Below are positions 42,709 through 53,989 of a DNA stretch of 64,000 nucleotides, in pieces. The stretch is taken from positions 87,605,001 to 87,669,000 of the forward strand of contig NC_088913.1 of assembly GCF_963576675.1 (NCBI RefSeq), in the 5' to 3' direction. Under the pieces are notes generated by a model that saw only the letters and a list, made by a program, of their open reading frames with translations, did no database searches and was not told where the DNA came from. How positions within the stretch are numbered: position 1 is the stretch's first letter; the number at the start of each line of letters is the position of its first letter. Made by a program: the position numbers and the translations under genes. This DNA comes from Euphorbia lathyris. Its lineage: Eukaryota; Streptophyta; Magnoliopsida; Malpighiales; Euphorbiaceae.

Positions 42709-43353
42709 CTATGAAGCACGGACACCTCAACATGCCCGCGTATCACGTATCCGATACGTTTCGGATACGGAAACTCCCGGAAACTTACGTTTCGGGGCCG
42801 TATCCGTAATATTCAAAAGTTGGATACCCGAATCTTTCTGGGACACCAGTTTCCTAGACAAAAAACGATTGCATTTCATTTTAGAAAAAACAGAGGTAAA
42901 CAGAGCAATTATGGTCGATCCTTATTTGAAGGGAAAACGAACAGGAATATCCAAAGGAGTATATGGATCTTTATGTGCAACAAATAAATCTTAGGTAAAC
43001 CAAAAGACAGTGAGGAAAAACTTTAGATGAACCGGAGCTAGAATCCCTATTTGTTGGTGAAGATATAAATAAACATTGAAAATTCATTGTTTTATCTTTT
43101 TTTCTCTGAACGTTTTTTTGACATCATTTATATTTCATGTATCTAATAATTATGGTTAGATAAGAGTGCTATAATTTCTTTTATATGTATTTATTTAGTT
43201 ATATTACAAAAATTCAAATATAAAAATATATTTTTAATATTTGTAAATGTGCCCCAATATTTTTAATATTTACACGTTTCTCCCACGTTATAGAAAAGAC
43301 GTTTCCCGTGTCCGTGTCGGATACCGTATCCGTATCCGTGTCCGGGTAACATA
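42709..43353. mobile_element. MITE rich in CGTATCCG, 9-bp target duplication
   Basis: Flanked by GCTCTTCAC at 42700-42708 and 43354-43362; units 1 and 2 have a single GCTCTTCAC (about 72 and 10605). Inverted ends CTATGAAGCACGGACAC and the inverse of CTATGTTACCCGGACAC. Sub-terminal GGATACGG/CCGTATCC repeats. The 645-bp body has no credible gene. Mutator-like MITE by the 9-bp duplication. Confidence 0.85.
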
Positions 43354-43829
43354 GCTCTTCACTATAGATAGCTAAATGATGTTTGAATTCTCATATATAT
43401 TTCACTATCACATTGAAGTACTATTTGATTTTAATTGTTGTTTTTGAGTTGAATAAAATGTATTGTGTTATTATGGAAGATTAAAGCATAGCAATTATCA
43501 CTAGCTGAGACCAAGGCTGCACAGGAATTTTGATTCCAAAGCGTTTTAAGTTTCCAAAATGTTTCGAAAGTCGAGATTTTCTGAAAACTTGTATGAAATG
43601 TTTTGGGTCATAATTCTTTAATTTGTTTTTTTTTATGAAATGTTTCGGGTCATGATTCTTCAACCCATGCCCCTTCATTCTCATTCCTATTTGTTCAACA
43701 TGGTTCCTACGAATTTTCAATAACTTGAATGAATGTTTTGCATATCTTTATTACGTTTTATGGTGATTTTTGGTGAAACAAGTTGCTTGGCAATGGATTT
43801 TGAGTGGATTTTTTTTATTTTTTTTGCAG

Positions 43830-44127
43830 CTAAGCAAGGATCTCAACCTTGAGCCAATGAATCATCCAAGAGTTCAGGAACTGTGCCAATAGATGCAATG
43901 ACATTGGTTGAAATGTTCCTAGATTCGGTAAGTAAGTGAGAATAGAATTAACCCCAGTTCTCATTACATTATATATGCAAGGATTCAATTCAAGAAATTT
44001 CTTTTGATTATGCAGGGTAAATGGGTGGATCTCTTTCCAACAATTGTTACCAAAGCACGCATTAATTCAAGTTTCGCTTGAAACTGGAAAATTAGGACAC
44101 ATGAAACTGGAACATTATGCAAAACAA
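43830..44127 (+). pseudogene. HD-ZIP IV homeodomain/START fragment, unit 3 copy
   Basis: Exon 43830-43927 after TTTTTTGCAG reads LSKDLNLEP. A deletion of about 30 bp relative to unit 2 follows, then the START segment TVPIDAMTLVEMFLDS with donor TTCG|GTAAGTAAG. Exon 2 from 44016 reads KWVDLFPTIVTKARI and frameshifts. The extra deletion and frameshift show that this copy has no coding constraint. Confidence 0.7.
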
Positions 44128-44164
44128 ACGCGGTCAGATAGTGAACGTTTTGCTGTGCTATACA

Positions 44165-44275
44165 TCCATAGATGTCAATGCCATCAATAATCAAGGCGAG
44201 ACTGTGGCAGATAAACTCGAATATGGAGAGTCAGCATTCGAAGTCAAGGAAGGTCTTGCGGAGGGCAGGTGCAAA
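44165..44275 (+). pseudogene. Ankyrin-repeat protein fragment
   Basis: One frame reads SIDVNAINNQGETVADKLEY, then GESAFEVKEGLAEGRCK. DVNAxNxxGxTxxDxL followed by a short helix is the form of the last ankyrin repeat before the PGG region in plant ITN1/ACD6-like proteins. It occurs only in unit 3, where about 2 kb of unit core (11.27-13.32 kb in unit 2) is missing, so it came in with the foldback next to it. Only about 37 codons remain. The identification rests on a short match. Confidence 0.5.
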
Positions 44276-44554
44276 GTGTAAGGGGGACTATTCTTGTAAT
44301 CATAATATGTAATGGGGAGAGAGAGACTCTTGTATAGCAATGAAACATTGTAATAGTCGTTGCCTATAAACCTCGACTTGGTATAAGTAACACTATAGGG
44401 AGAGTGACCTGTCACAGTGGACGTGTCACTCACGCTATAGTGTTTCTTATACCAAGTCGAGGTTTATAAGTAACTATTACAATGTTTCTTTACTATATAA
44501 GAGTCACTTTCCCCAATTACATATTATGATTACAAGAATAGTCTGCCCTTACAC
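44276..44554. mobile_element. Foldback element: two ~120-bp inverted arms
   Basis: The left arm begins GTGTAAGGGGGACTATTCTT and the right arm ends with its inverse (ATAGTCTGCCCTTACAC). The arms share, inverted, AACATTGTAATAGT, ACCTCGACTTGGTATAAG and AACACTATAG, leaving a loop of about 35-40 bp (44.40-44.43 kb). The transcript would fold into a nearly perfect hairpin. The flank repeats only AAA, so the mode of insertion is unclear. Open frames in it are by-products. Confidence 0.8.
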
Positions 44555-44609
44555 AAAGCATGTTAGGTAACTGAATGAAGCAATCGACATAAAGCACGAG
44601 GGAGAAAAG

Positions 44610-45106
44610 CCTTATTAGGATTATTAATAATAATAATTTCAGCTGCAATTTTGTATTAATGTTATTTGTTGATAATAATTTCTTATGTCCTCTTACATAG
44701 CCATTTTGCAACGATATTAAATTTAGGACAGTTCTTGATTGCTTGGCATTTGATGTACAAGTGTTGGATACTCTGAACACGGGCACACGGGATATATATG
44801 GGGACAAATCAAATAAGTGCAGTATCCTCATTTCCTGTTATATTATCTTCATCTTCATCCCAATTACCGGCCTCGAAAAATGGAGAAAGTACGTACTGAT
44901 GATTTAATAAGTCTCATGATTTAAATAAGTCTCATTGGAGAAAGTACGTACTGATGATTTAAATAAGTCTCACTTGAACAACTCTCTTATTTAACTCAAC
45001 TCGAATCATTATCTTGGGCTTTGCAGGCCTTCCAAAATAAGTTATTAATAAGTTATTAATAAAGAAAGAATTCTTTTATGAAAGAATTCAAATGATACAG
45101 TTATTA
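44610..45106. other. Non-coding unit 3 DNA
   Basis: Aligned to 13.33-13.90 kb and 2.54-3.51 kb, with a private direct duplication of GTACGTACTGATGATTTAA (44.89 and 44.95 kb). Confidence 0.5.
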
Positions 45107-45115
45107 AAATGAAAA

Positions 45116-45933
45116 GGCTTAGTGCTTCCTCAGCTTCCTTAATTTGTCTAAATTTGTCATTTTATCCCTTCAATTCATCGAATGTTCTATTTATTCCCAT
45201 AATTCTATAAAAGTGGTATTTTTTACCCTCTCAATTTGTCCATTTACCCTTCCAACTCATAGAATGTCTTATTTACCCCTTTAACTCCAGAAAGTGGTAC
45301 TTCTCACCTTTTGCAATCCGTTATCGAAGTCTAAATTGATACCTTTTTTAAATGTTAAACCTATATTGATGCTATTTTATACGTGGAACCTAAATTGATA
45401 CTTTCCCAAAAACCACAGACCTATTTTGGTACCTTATCCTTAAATATAATGTTTTTAACTTCTTTATATTAATGTTCTTGTTATTTGTATCTTTTATTAA
45501 TTCCTTCTCTTTTCAATTTTTTGGGTAGTTAAATTTTGATCATCTAATTATTGTAATATAATATTATTGTAATAAACACATGAAGGATCAATATAATTAT
45601 CAAATTAAAACAAAATAAAAAAGTTGATATTAAAAAATATATTTTCAAACTCATTTGAATAAATCCTATTAATTTTGCACTATAAAAGGGTAAAAAATAC
45701 TACTTTTATAGAGTTAAGGGGGTAAATAGGACCATAAGAGGTGAGAAATACCATTTTTATGGAGTTAAGGGGGTAAATAAGACATTCGATGAGTTGGAGA
45801 GGGGTAAAATTGCCAATTTGGACAAGTTAAGGGGGCGAGAAATACCATTTTTATGGAGTTAAGGGAGTAAATAGGACATTCGGGTAAAATGACCAATTTG
45901 AATAAGTTAAGGGGGCTGGAGGAACATTAGACC
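45116..45933. mobile_element. MITE, exact 9-bp target duplication AAATGAAAA
   Basis: Ends GGCTTAGTGCTTCCTCAG and the inverse of GGTCTAATGTTCCTCCAG, flanked by AAATGAAAA (45107-45115 and 45934-45942). The interior repeats AGTTAAGGGGGTAAATA and GGACATTCGATGAG. Inserted within about 5-10 bp of the position hit by the unrelated MITE of unit 2 (13912); unit 1 keeps the site empty. Mutator-like MITE. Confidence 0.88.
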
Positions 45934-45942
45934 AAATGAAAA

Positions 45943-46635
45943 TCTAAAATGTGGTAACTATCTTATGAATAATTCTTCCAAAAAGACAAAGTTCATCAAT
46001 ATCCATAAACTTTTCCCTAATATGAAAATCAATAGGTAGGATAGTATACAAATTTTTATAAAAACATCTGAACTCGAGATCTTTTGGTTGATTTCGTATA
46101 AGTTCAGGGACAAAATGGATAATTTTAAGGGCTTCGTATAGTTTACGCTCTTGAAATATTATGTATTAAAAAAAAAAGCAAAACTACTGTTTAGGCCTAT
46201 AAAACAAAACAAGCTAAAATGATTTTATACGAAATGATTTCAAGCAACACACTATTAAGGATAAGCTTCTAAAAAAATATCGGTTGCACACAATTACCTT
46301 GACATCTTTTTGTTCCCACGGGCACAATCACCTAGTATGGCGGTTCAGCTGTTGTAATCTTCTGGTCCGATTTCTCTTGGATTTTCACAAAAATTCTGAT
46401 CTCGGCCATAATTACCTATTATGGCGGTTCAACTGCTGTAATGTTGTAATCTTCTGGTTCGATTCGCTTAGATTTTTACAAAATTTCTAATATGCACCAT
46501 AATAAATAAGAAGAATGTTATAATTTAAAAACAAAATCGGTTGAACACAATTACCTTGACATCTTTTTTATCCCGCGGCCATAATCACCTAGTATGGTGG
46601 GTCCGACTTCGCATGGATTTTCACAAAACTTCTAA
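45943..46635. other. Non-coding unit 3 DNA
   Basis: Aligned to 14.55-14.83 kb and to about 18.35-18.6 kb. It includes three partial copies of a CACAATTACCTTGACATCTTTT block (46.29, 46.55 kb and shorter), i.e. local tandem rearrangement. Confidence 0.45.
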
Positions 46636-47208
46636 GAGCAAGTCTAATGGTTGGAGGGTTGCACACCCTCCAACCATTCCACTTCACCCATTTCTAATTA
46701 CGCTCTCATCAAAACAACTCTTTCAAAAATCTTTTCTAATGGTTTGTCACAATCACTCTGTTTAATGGATCTCACACGTCATATAATATTTTATTTTCTT
46801 TACATTTAATCAATTAAACTATTTTATAGTAATAATAAAATTAATAATGAATTATTATTAATCGAATAAAAAATATCTATTGGATTAAAAAAATTAAAAG
46901 CATAATATAAATTGTCCTAATTTTAATAACAAAAAATACATTAAAAATTAGAATTATTAAAAGTTGGAATTGAACTTAAATTTTTTTTGAGTTGAAATGC
47001 AGAGGCATTTAAAACAAATTCTGCAAATAAATTCAAAGTTTTATGTCAACAAGCATTAAAGTCATTTTAATAGAAAATGCTTAAAAAATAAATTGAAAAA
47101 CATTTAAAACGAATCGGGTTTCAATTAATCCTCTCTAATAGTTAGAAGGTCTCTAAGAAGTTTAAAAAATTACAAACTGGTCCTTGAAAGCAACCATTAG
47201 AGTTGCTC
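46636..47208. mobile_element. Tourist-like MITE, TAA target duplication
   Basis: Ends GAGCAAGTCTAATGGTTGG and the inverse of GAGCAACTCTAATGGTTGC, flanked by TAA (46633-46635 and 47209-47211). Empty site in unit 2 at about 18.545 kb (TTTCTAATCTGCACC). A 3-bp TAA duplication indicates PIF/Harbinger. Non-coding, 573 bp. Confidence 0.85.
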
Positions 47209-47281
47209 TAATCTGCTCCATAATAAATAAGAAGAATGTTATATTATACAAAAAAAATCAAATTAAATAAGAAGAATGTTA

Positions 47282-47340
47282 CCTCGAACCCGGGTCTATT
47301 GCTTGGAAGGCAATTATCCTAACCGTTGGACTACAAACGC
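47282..47340 (-). pseudogene. tRNA-Gly(UCC) relic, 3' end missing
   Basis: The minus strand starts GCGTTTGTAGTCCAACGGTT and continues with an intact anticodon arm (ATTGC CTTCCAA GCAAT) and box B GGGTTCGAGG. It breaks off in the T arm; the acceptor 3' strand is absent. Better preserved in the anticodon stem than the unit 2 copy, which instead keeps its acceptor stem. Confidence 0.6.
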
Positions 47341-48789
47341 TTCAATATTAAATTTCTACTTTTCATTTTTATTATTTTAGAAATTCTCTATTTAGAACAC
47401 GTTCACAACTTCAAACCAACATCTTCTGTTTTATTTGTGTTCACAATTCCTAATTTTTGTTATATCAGTGTTTTTATAGTATAATTTCGATCATTGAGTT
47501 GGATAAGAGACACATTTCATTATAAGAGGACATGTGTTCAAATCTTATCTTTAATCGATCTTATTTGCGCCAAGAGTAAAATTTGTACCATTTATGATGA
47601 TTGGAGGATGGCACCACTTAGAACAAGAGAGTTGCTTTGGGGTATACTATCACAGTGGAACACCTTTTCTGTATGTTTCTCAATCTTCTGCCTCACAGAA
47701 AGGTCTGAAATGGATTGACCCAAACAATGGTAATACATTTAAGCCAAAAGAGAAAAAAGTTCGAGGAGAAAAGAGGTCTACTAGAAAATAGAGAGAAAGG
47801 AGTAAGATTACCTTTGTATTTGTCAAAGAAGAAAAAGAAGACGGACTCGGTACGAACTTTGAATTTGCACAATTCTGATTGGTTGGCTCCAGTTAGACAT
47901 ATGGACCATGCTATAATTTTCGATTGCTAACAGGATGTTTGTTTCAGCGAAATATAGTGTTTGGTTAGGTTTATATAACCACAACGTTTAGTATTTTCAA
48001 TTTGCAGCGTTTTGAAGCTTTTCACGGAAAGTTTCTATGTAGCTTTTCATAAACAACTGTAGTTATTTGTTATTGACAAAATTATCCTTCTTATTTTTTA
48101 TATAGATTATTTTTATTAATTTATGTAACACATTTTTTATTTTATAATAGGATAATGTGCAAAAATACCCCTAACGTTTATAGCTATGAGCAATTTTACA
48201 ACGTCTAAAATTGTGCAATTATACCCTTAATGTATGTTGGCAGCTAAAAGCAATTTTTACCTCTAACATTGATAAGTTGGGTCAATTTGAGAAATAATTC
48301 ATCAAACTCTCTGCTTGGTCATTAGTAACAGATCACTAACATATAATTATTTTGTTGATTAATTTAAAATGTAGACATTTTAAATCCGAACAGCAACAGT
48401 TCAATATAATTTTACTAAACACTATTAATTAAACCGTTAATAACAAACATCTAAAATTAACAGCTTACTGCAACTTGCAACGACTAATAGCAACCGCAAC
48501 AACTATTAGTTAACAACTGAACCAAACAGGCCTAGAACTGCATATAAAACTTGTCCTGATTTTTCTAGTAAGCTGTTGTAATTGAATTATGAAAACACAG
48601 GAATCAAATAAGAGTTTTACATTCAAATGCAAGAACTCACAAAAAATTAATCACAATCATATCTGATTCACATAAATGTTTTCTAGACATTAGGTGACAT
48701 GAAGTGGAAAATACAGGATTGTTCGATTGGAGTGCCGATTTTACACGTGGTGTGTAAAAAAAAAAGTAGAAATTTAGAAATTTAGATTT
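47341..48789. other. Non-coding unit 3 DNA
   Basis: Contains a degraded copy of the AAAAATACCCCTAACG MITE family at about 48.15-48.35 kb. Open frames at 47.49-47.93 kb are not conserved with other units and have no family. Confidence 0.4.
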
Positions 48790-48812
48790 AAGAAAGGCCT
48801 AACAAATAAAAA

Positions 48813-48995
48813 GGGCGGCCCGGTCGCACTACGCGTCCCCGCTGAGCGAGGGTCCGGGGAGGGGTCCCACCACAAGGGTGTACTGGGGGCAAGCCTTCCC
48901 CTGCCAATTTATTTTGGCAAGAGGCCGCTCCTAAGACTCGAACCCGTGACCTCTTGGTCACACGACAACAACGTTTACCGTTGCGCCAAGGCTCG
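48813..48995 (-). mobile_element. Au-type SINE with ~23-bp target duplication
   Basis: On the minus strand it starts GAGCCTTGGCGCAACGGTAA (box A region), has box B GGTTCGAGTCT, and continues with CCTCTTGCCAAAATAAATTG and CCCTTGTGGTGGGACCCC to a T-rich 3' end, the structure of the plant Au SINE family. It is flanked by AAGAAAGGCCTAACAAATAA-type direct repeats of about 23 bp (48790-48812 and 48996-49018), as expected for L1-driven insertion. Confidence 0.88.
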
Positions 48996-49018
48996 AAGAA
49001 AGGCCTAACAAATAAAAA

Positions 49019-49428
49019 AAAAAAAAAAAAAGAAATTTAGACTTAGAGAGCCAAAAAAAATTTGAAATTTTAGATTTAGAGAGGACTTAACGGGACTTGA
49101 GCCAATTTTAGAGTACTAATATAGCACCCGAACTAAATTTCTTGAAAACTGGGGACCAAAATCACCGCAATCTTAAATTTTGTGGAGACAGGAGGGAGGG
49201 AAACTACTAATGGCTATGGTGGTTCCGGCAGCCGGAGGGAGCCGGAGCCCCCCCGGTCCCCCTGTCTCCGCCCCTGGTCACATGTTTCTATAATGAATAA
49301 GCCGAATGATTTATCATACAAAATTCCCCTTACCAAACAATTAACAAAAAAAAACTATTCCAATAATTACCTTTGAGAGCCTTAAACAAGAACTGCCAAG
49401 GTGAATCAAATACAGCAAAATCATCCAA
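49019..49428. other. 3' flank of the intact CNL
   Basis: Poly-A run after the SINE, then a GC-rich piece at 49.19-49.28 kb that ends like the right end of a hAT element (GTCTCCGCCCCTG) without a matching left end. No gene. Confidence 0.4.
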
Positions 49429-52400
49429 CTAATATCCCAAACGGATTCTGACTTTCGAGACATGTGAAAACCCTACTTTGATTCTTGTGGTGTCCTGCAA
49501 CAATTCAGATTTACTTTCTTCAAGAATGGGGCAACAATTAATGTTGAAATGCGTTAAACCAGCGAGGTGTTGTATGATTGTAGCTGTTGATTGACACCCG
49601 AGATGCCTACAATAATCTAGAGAAAGGGACTGAAGAGACTGAATATTCATCAACCATTCTGGCAATTCTTCCATTGTTGTGAATCCTATTATCTTCAATG
49701 ATTTCAGGACATTGAGGTGTCGAAGTTGATTTGGTAAACAACACATTTCACGACCAAGAAAATCAGAACCCCATATTTCTAACTCCTCGAGGCATGGAAG
49801 GTCTTTGATTCCATTTAAATAATGAAAACCATCCAACTCCTCTGAGAATGCACCAATACTTAAATTCTGCAACCGAGTGAGTTTGCATAATATCTCCTCA
49901 GGAAAATATCTCAATCTTTTACAACAATATATCTCTAAGGATGTTAAATAGCTTACTTTCCCTAAATCTTCTGGAATAAACGCCAACCATTCACATCTTC
50001 TCACACACAATTCCATGTAACGGATGTCAGATAGAAGCCAATGTCGAAGATAAGTTAATTTTGAACATCCAGCAATTGATAGACTTGCAAGACAGCCAAA
50101 AGACTGCTTCTTATTAATTAAGAGCCTCAGTTCCTCACAATCTCTGATTTCTAGCTTTACAAGTTCAGACAGATCACTCATCGGGAAACCTGTCAAATTA
50201 GAACAATATTGAATGGACAAATTTTGGAGACAAGGAAACACAACAACCTCATTGCCATTCGATGGAGAGCTCCATTCTGTCAAATTCTCCATCCGGCTTA
50301 TAGACAATGATTTCAATGTTGGAAATAACCTCAAGCATCCAATGCTACTGCCTTTACTGTCAATTCCATAGAACTCATTACCTACACGCTTCACTTTTCC
50401 CATGTGATGCATCTTCAGAAATTTAAGATGAGGAAGATCTCCAAGCCGAGGGAGCTGTACACAGTTGCAGCACCGTTCTAACCGAAGATCCACCAAATTA
50501 TTAACTACTCCAAAAGAATCACCATCACCTGGACTCTTCATCCTCAACATCCATGATGGCCATCTTTCTCCCATGTAATACCTAATCTTTATTCTTTCTA
50601 TGTTTGGATGAGGTTGAAGGCCTTCCAGCACTTCCTCGTCCCTTGAACTTCTATCATTTGCTTCATAACTCCATTCAAAACCAAGTCCTTGTATTTTTGC
50701 TTTCCCTTGCAAATTTGCTCTCTCGACTTCTTTTTTATCACCCACCTCTTCAAGCCTAGTTATTTTCAAGTTCCCTCTTAGTTCTTTTAAGCATTCAAGT
50801 TCTTCAATGCTACCTCCCCAGTCAGGACCCACAACAAAGAATAGCAATGTTTCAAGATCATTTAGCTTCCCCAAACCAAATGGCATCTGGTGCTCATAAG
50901 AAAAAGCAATATGCTTCAAACTGATCAGATTGTTAATCTTCTTTCTAGGAAGCTTGGTAAGTTCCTTACATTCAAGGAATTTCAAAGTTTGAAGATTGCA
51001 GAGCTCAGTGATGGATTCAGGCAACTCTTTGATGTCAGAGTTTGAGACATCCAAAGTTTGAAGGTTGTGGAGCTTGGTGATTGATTCAGGCAATTCTTTG
51101 ATGTTAGAATTTGAGATACTCAAAGTTTGAAGACTGTGGAGCATGCTGATGGATTCAGGCAACTTGTTGATGTTAGAATTTGAAAGAATCAAATTTTGAA
51201 GGTTGAAGAGCTTGGTGATGAATTCTGGCAATTCATCGATGCTAGAACTTGAGAGATTCAAAGTTTGAAGATTGTATAGCTTGGTGATAGACTCAGACAG
51301 CTCTTCGGTTTTAGAAATGGAGACATCAAGATATCTCAAATATTTCATTTCCCCGATTGATGATGGCAATACTTCCATATCAGCAACATTTAAGTATAGA
51401 CTCCGCAACTTTTTCATCTTCCATATCTCTTGATTAGGAGCACCGCCTACGATAATAGTACGCAACCTCTTGGCCCCACCCTTTAGTGCATCCATCAAAT
51501 TTCGTACACGTCGATCATCTGCATATAAATGATAGATGGAAGATGTTTTAGATTTGGACACAGGCAATATAAGATCATGCATCTTGCATAGTATGGCATC
51601 GTCATTATACTCCCTTTCTGCATCTTGGAACAATGAACTTGCAAGTAAGGCATCAAAGCACTTGCTGCCCATGTCATATGACTCAACAATCCCCTCAGCC
51701 ATCCATAAACAAATCAAATCTTCCTTTCTAATTAGGAAGGCTTTTGGAAAAATTGAACAGAACGCAAAGCATGACTTCAGATAGGAGGGCAAGCCATGAA
51801 AAATTTGTTCCAACAAAGGCAAATGATTCCGAATGGATCTTTCTTTCAAAACATCACCATCTCTAATTTTCAACCATGCTTTTTCATCCCTATTAAATCC
51901 CATTATTCCTCCTAAAACTTTTGCAATCAATGGAATTCCTTTACAGATTTTTGCAATTTCCCTTCCTATAGCCTCTAAATTTGATGGGACTGGTGTTATT
52001 ACATTTCTAAATGCCATTTCCTTTAAAATGAACCAGCACTCATCATTAGATAATGGATTAAGCGAATGACTATGCTGAGATGAAATCCCCATAATGGATG
52101 CCACTTCCTCCTCCGAAGTTGTGACAAGAATAGCATTTCCATTGTTTGTACAAATTCTTGGCAACAGAGTTTTTAAAAGATGCCACTGCCACCGTGTATC
52201 ATCCAAAATCCAAATATCATCTAGAACAAGAAGAAATTTTTTACTCGCCAACTCCATCTTAAGTTGTCTAATTGCATCTTCGTTTGTTAAGCCACCCATA
52301 GACCCATTCAAGGATTGCAACATTTCTCCTAAAATTATGTTTGCACTAAAGTTGCGATGAAAACGCACCCATATTATAACATCAAAAGGTTTTCTGGTTA

Positions 52401-53279
52401 AAGCCATGACTTTTTGACACACAAGTTCAGCTAAAGTCGTCTTTCCTATACCATCCGTTCCTATAATGGAAACAAGGGTAAGTTGTTGATAGCAGGAGCT
52501 AGTAATCAGGTTGACAATTTTTGCTACATCAGCTTTCCTTCCTACAACTAAGTTGTCAAGGATTGAGTTCGTTGGCAACCTATTCTGAGACAACATTTCC
52601 TCCAGATTGTGTTGGATTGAACTAAGCTGAAGGGATAGACTGCGACTCCGAAGCTTTTTTAGTGACTGGTTCACTTTCTTAAGCTTAAGCACCATTTTGA
52701 GACCAAATTTAGCCTTTGAAATTGAAGAGAAGTTATGAACCTAGTTGGAAAAGCATGTATGATTTAGAGATTAGTCTTCTTGGGATGATAATAATCATAA
52801 ATTTGAATTTGCGATAACAAAATCATTAACATTTGATTTGATTAATTTAATAGCCATTATTTTGGATCTTTCAATGAATTTACTCTTTCTTAGTTCAGAA
52901 ACAATCAGCGAAATCAAAATTGAATTAACGACCTAGCTATGAGATTATAGATGGATACCTCCTGATTTCGAATCTGAAGTCGAGTAGTTTCATAAGCCAA
53001 CTCAGAAAGCAAATCGTCAGCTTCATAAGCTACTTCTTTCAGATTTCTCAGCCACTCTCCCGCATCCACCACTGCAGCTTGTTTCTCCTCTGCATCTTCC
53101 ACTAGATCAGCGATCGCAACTAGTGATTCTCGAAGGTGGTTGAGTTCCTCTTCAAATCCCCAAAAGCTTTTCGGATCTTCAAAGGCAATTGGAATTAACT
53201 TGATCAAGTTGGATAATATATGTTTCCCCACGTAAGTAAATCCTCTCTCAGCCATGAATGATACTTGAAGAGCTACCAA
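49429..53279 (-). CDS. CC-NBS-LRR disease resistance protein (intact)
   Basis: Two exons: 53279-52959 and 52740-49429; intron 52741-52958 (donor GAG|GTATCC, acceptor AACTAG|GTTCAT, phase 0). Product about 1210 residues, a usual CNL length; an inner ATG at 53255 (MAERGFTYV) is an alternative start. Coiled coil with YEADDLLSELAYE (about 85-97). NB-ARC: P-loop GTDGIGKTTLA (about 201), kinase-2 LVLDDIW (about 278), GIPLIA (about 375), CFAFCSIFPKAF (about 431) and MHD intact (about 495). LRR region with six regular 23-residue repeats, then irregular LRRs to the C-terminus. CNLs are cytosolic nucleotide-switched receptors that sense pathogen effectors and trigger defence. It shares about unit-wide similarity with the broken copy at 18.9-22.9 kb. 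No stop or frameshift was seen. Expression and specificity cannot be read from sequence. Confidence 0.92.
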
Positions 53280-53398
53280 AGTAAATTCGAAAAGAGAGAG
53301 GGAAGATGATCGAATATGTAGAAGATATCCAATGCTAATGCTCTCTCATAACTTTTTAATAAGTAGGTAGATAGATGTATAATTAATCAATGTTTTTG

Positions 53399-53905
53399 GG
53401 CTTAATACATCATTTTCCCCTAAATTTGTCCAAATTTGATTACATTAAATTTTCGAAGTGTCCCGATAACCCCTCAACTTTTATAAAATATTCAGTTAGT
53501 CCCATAAACTTACGTAAAATGTAATAAGTTGATCACTCGATCGTAAAAAAAATGAGTTATATGCAGAAAATGTATTCCACGCAACTTAGAATGTTATTAC
53601 ATAATTAAAAAATAAATTAAAAAGGAAGTTATTGTTTGCTCAGCTATACAACTTGTCTTTTTTAATATTGGAACCATATACTCAGATTTTGGTCGTTTTA
53701 CTTTTTTGAAGACTCGTGTCATACATCTTCCGCATTTAACTTACTTTTTTTTGCAACCGAGTGATCAATTGATTACATTTTGTGCAAGTTCAGGAGACTA
53801 ACTGAACATTTTATGCAAGTTGAGGGAGATATCGGAACGCTTTCAAAGTTTAGGAGGCCAGTCAAGTTTTTTGGATAAGTTCAGGGACAAATGATGTATT
53901 AAGCC
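53399..53905. mobile_element. MITE upstream of the intact CNL
   Basis: Inverted ends GGCTTAATACATCATTT (left) and its exact inverse AAATGATGTATTAAGCC (right), with further inverted similarity inside (CTTTCAAAGTTTAGGAGG, TTCAGGAGACTAACTGAA). Clear target duplication not found. It lies about 120 bp upstream of the CNL start codon, i.e. in its promoter region. Confidence 0.75.
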
Positions 53906-53989
53906 TTATAAGTGGAGAAGTCTTGAGTTCTTATTACGTATGGTGGAGGTTTTTGTCTTGCAAAAATACCTTCTAACGATTACGTCTAG

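Larger units (their letters stand above)
40725..53340 (+). other. Tandem duplication unit 3
   Basis: Complete unit with the same order as unit 2 and an intact CNL. It differs by a longer 14-3-3 flanking piece, a longer ULTRAPETALA exon, private MITEs, an ankyrin-repeat gene fragment with a foldback in place of about 2 kb of unit core, and an Au-type SINE. Confidence 0.8.

Noticed and set aside
42632..42994. 120-codon open frame running from unit DNA into a MITE
   Set aside because: It crosses an insertion boundary at 42709 and has no family match in my reading.
43481..43720. 79-codon minus-strand open frame with DPKHFI repeats
   Set aside because: Intron-like sequence of the HD-ZIP fragment region; the repeat reflects a local duplication, and the frame is not open in units 1 and 2.
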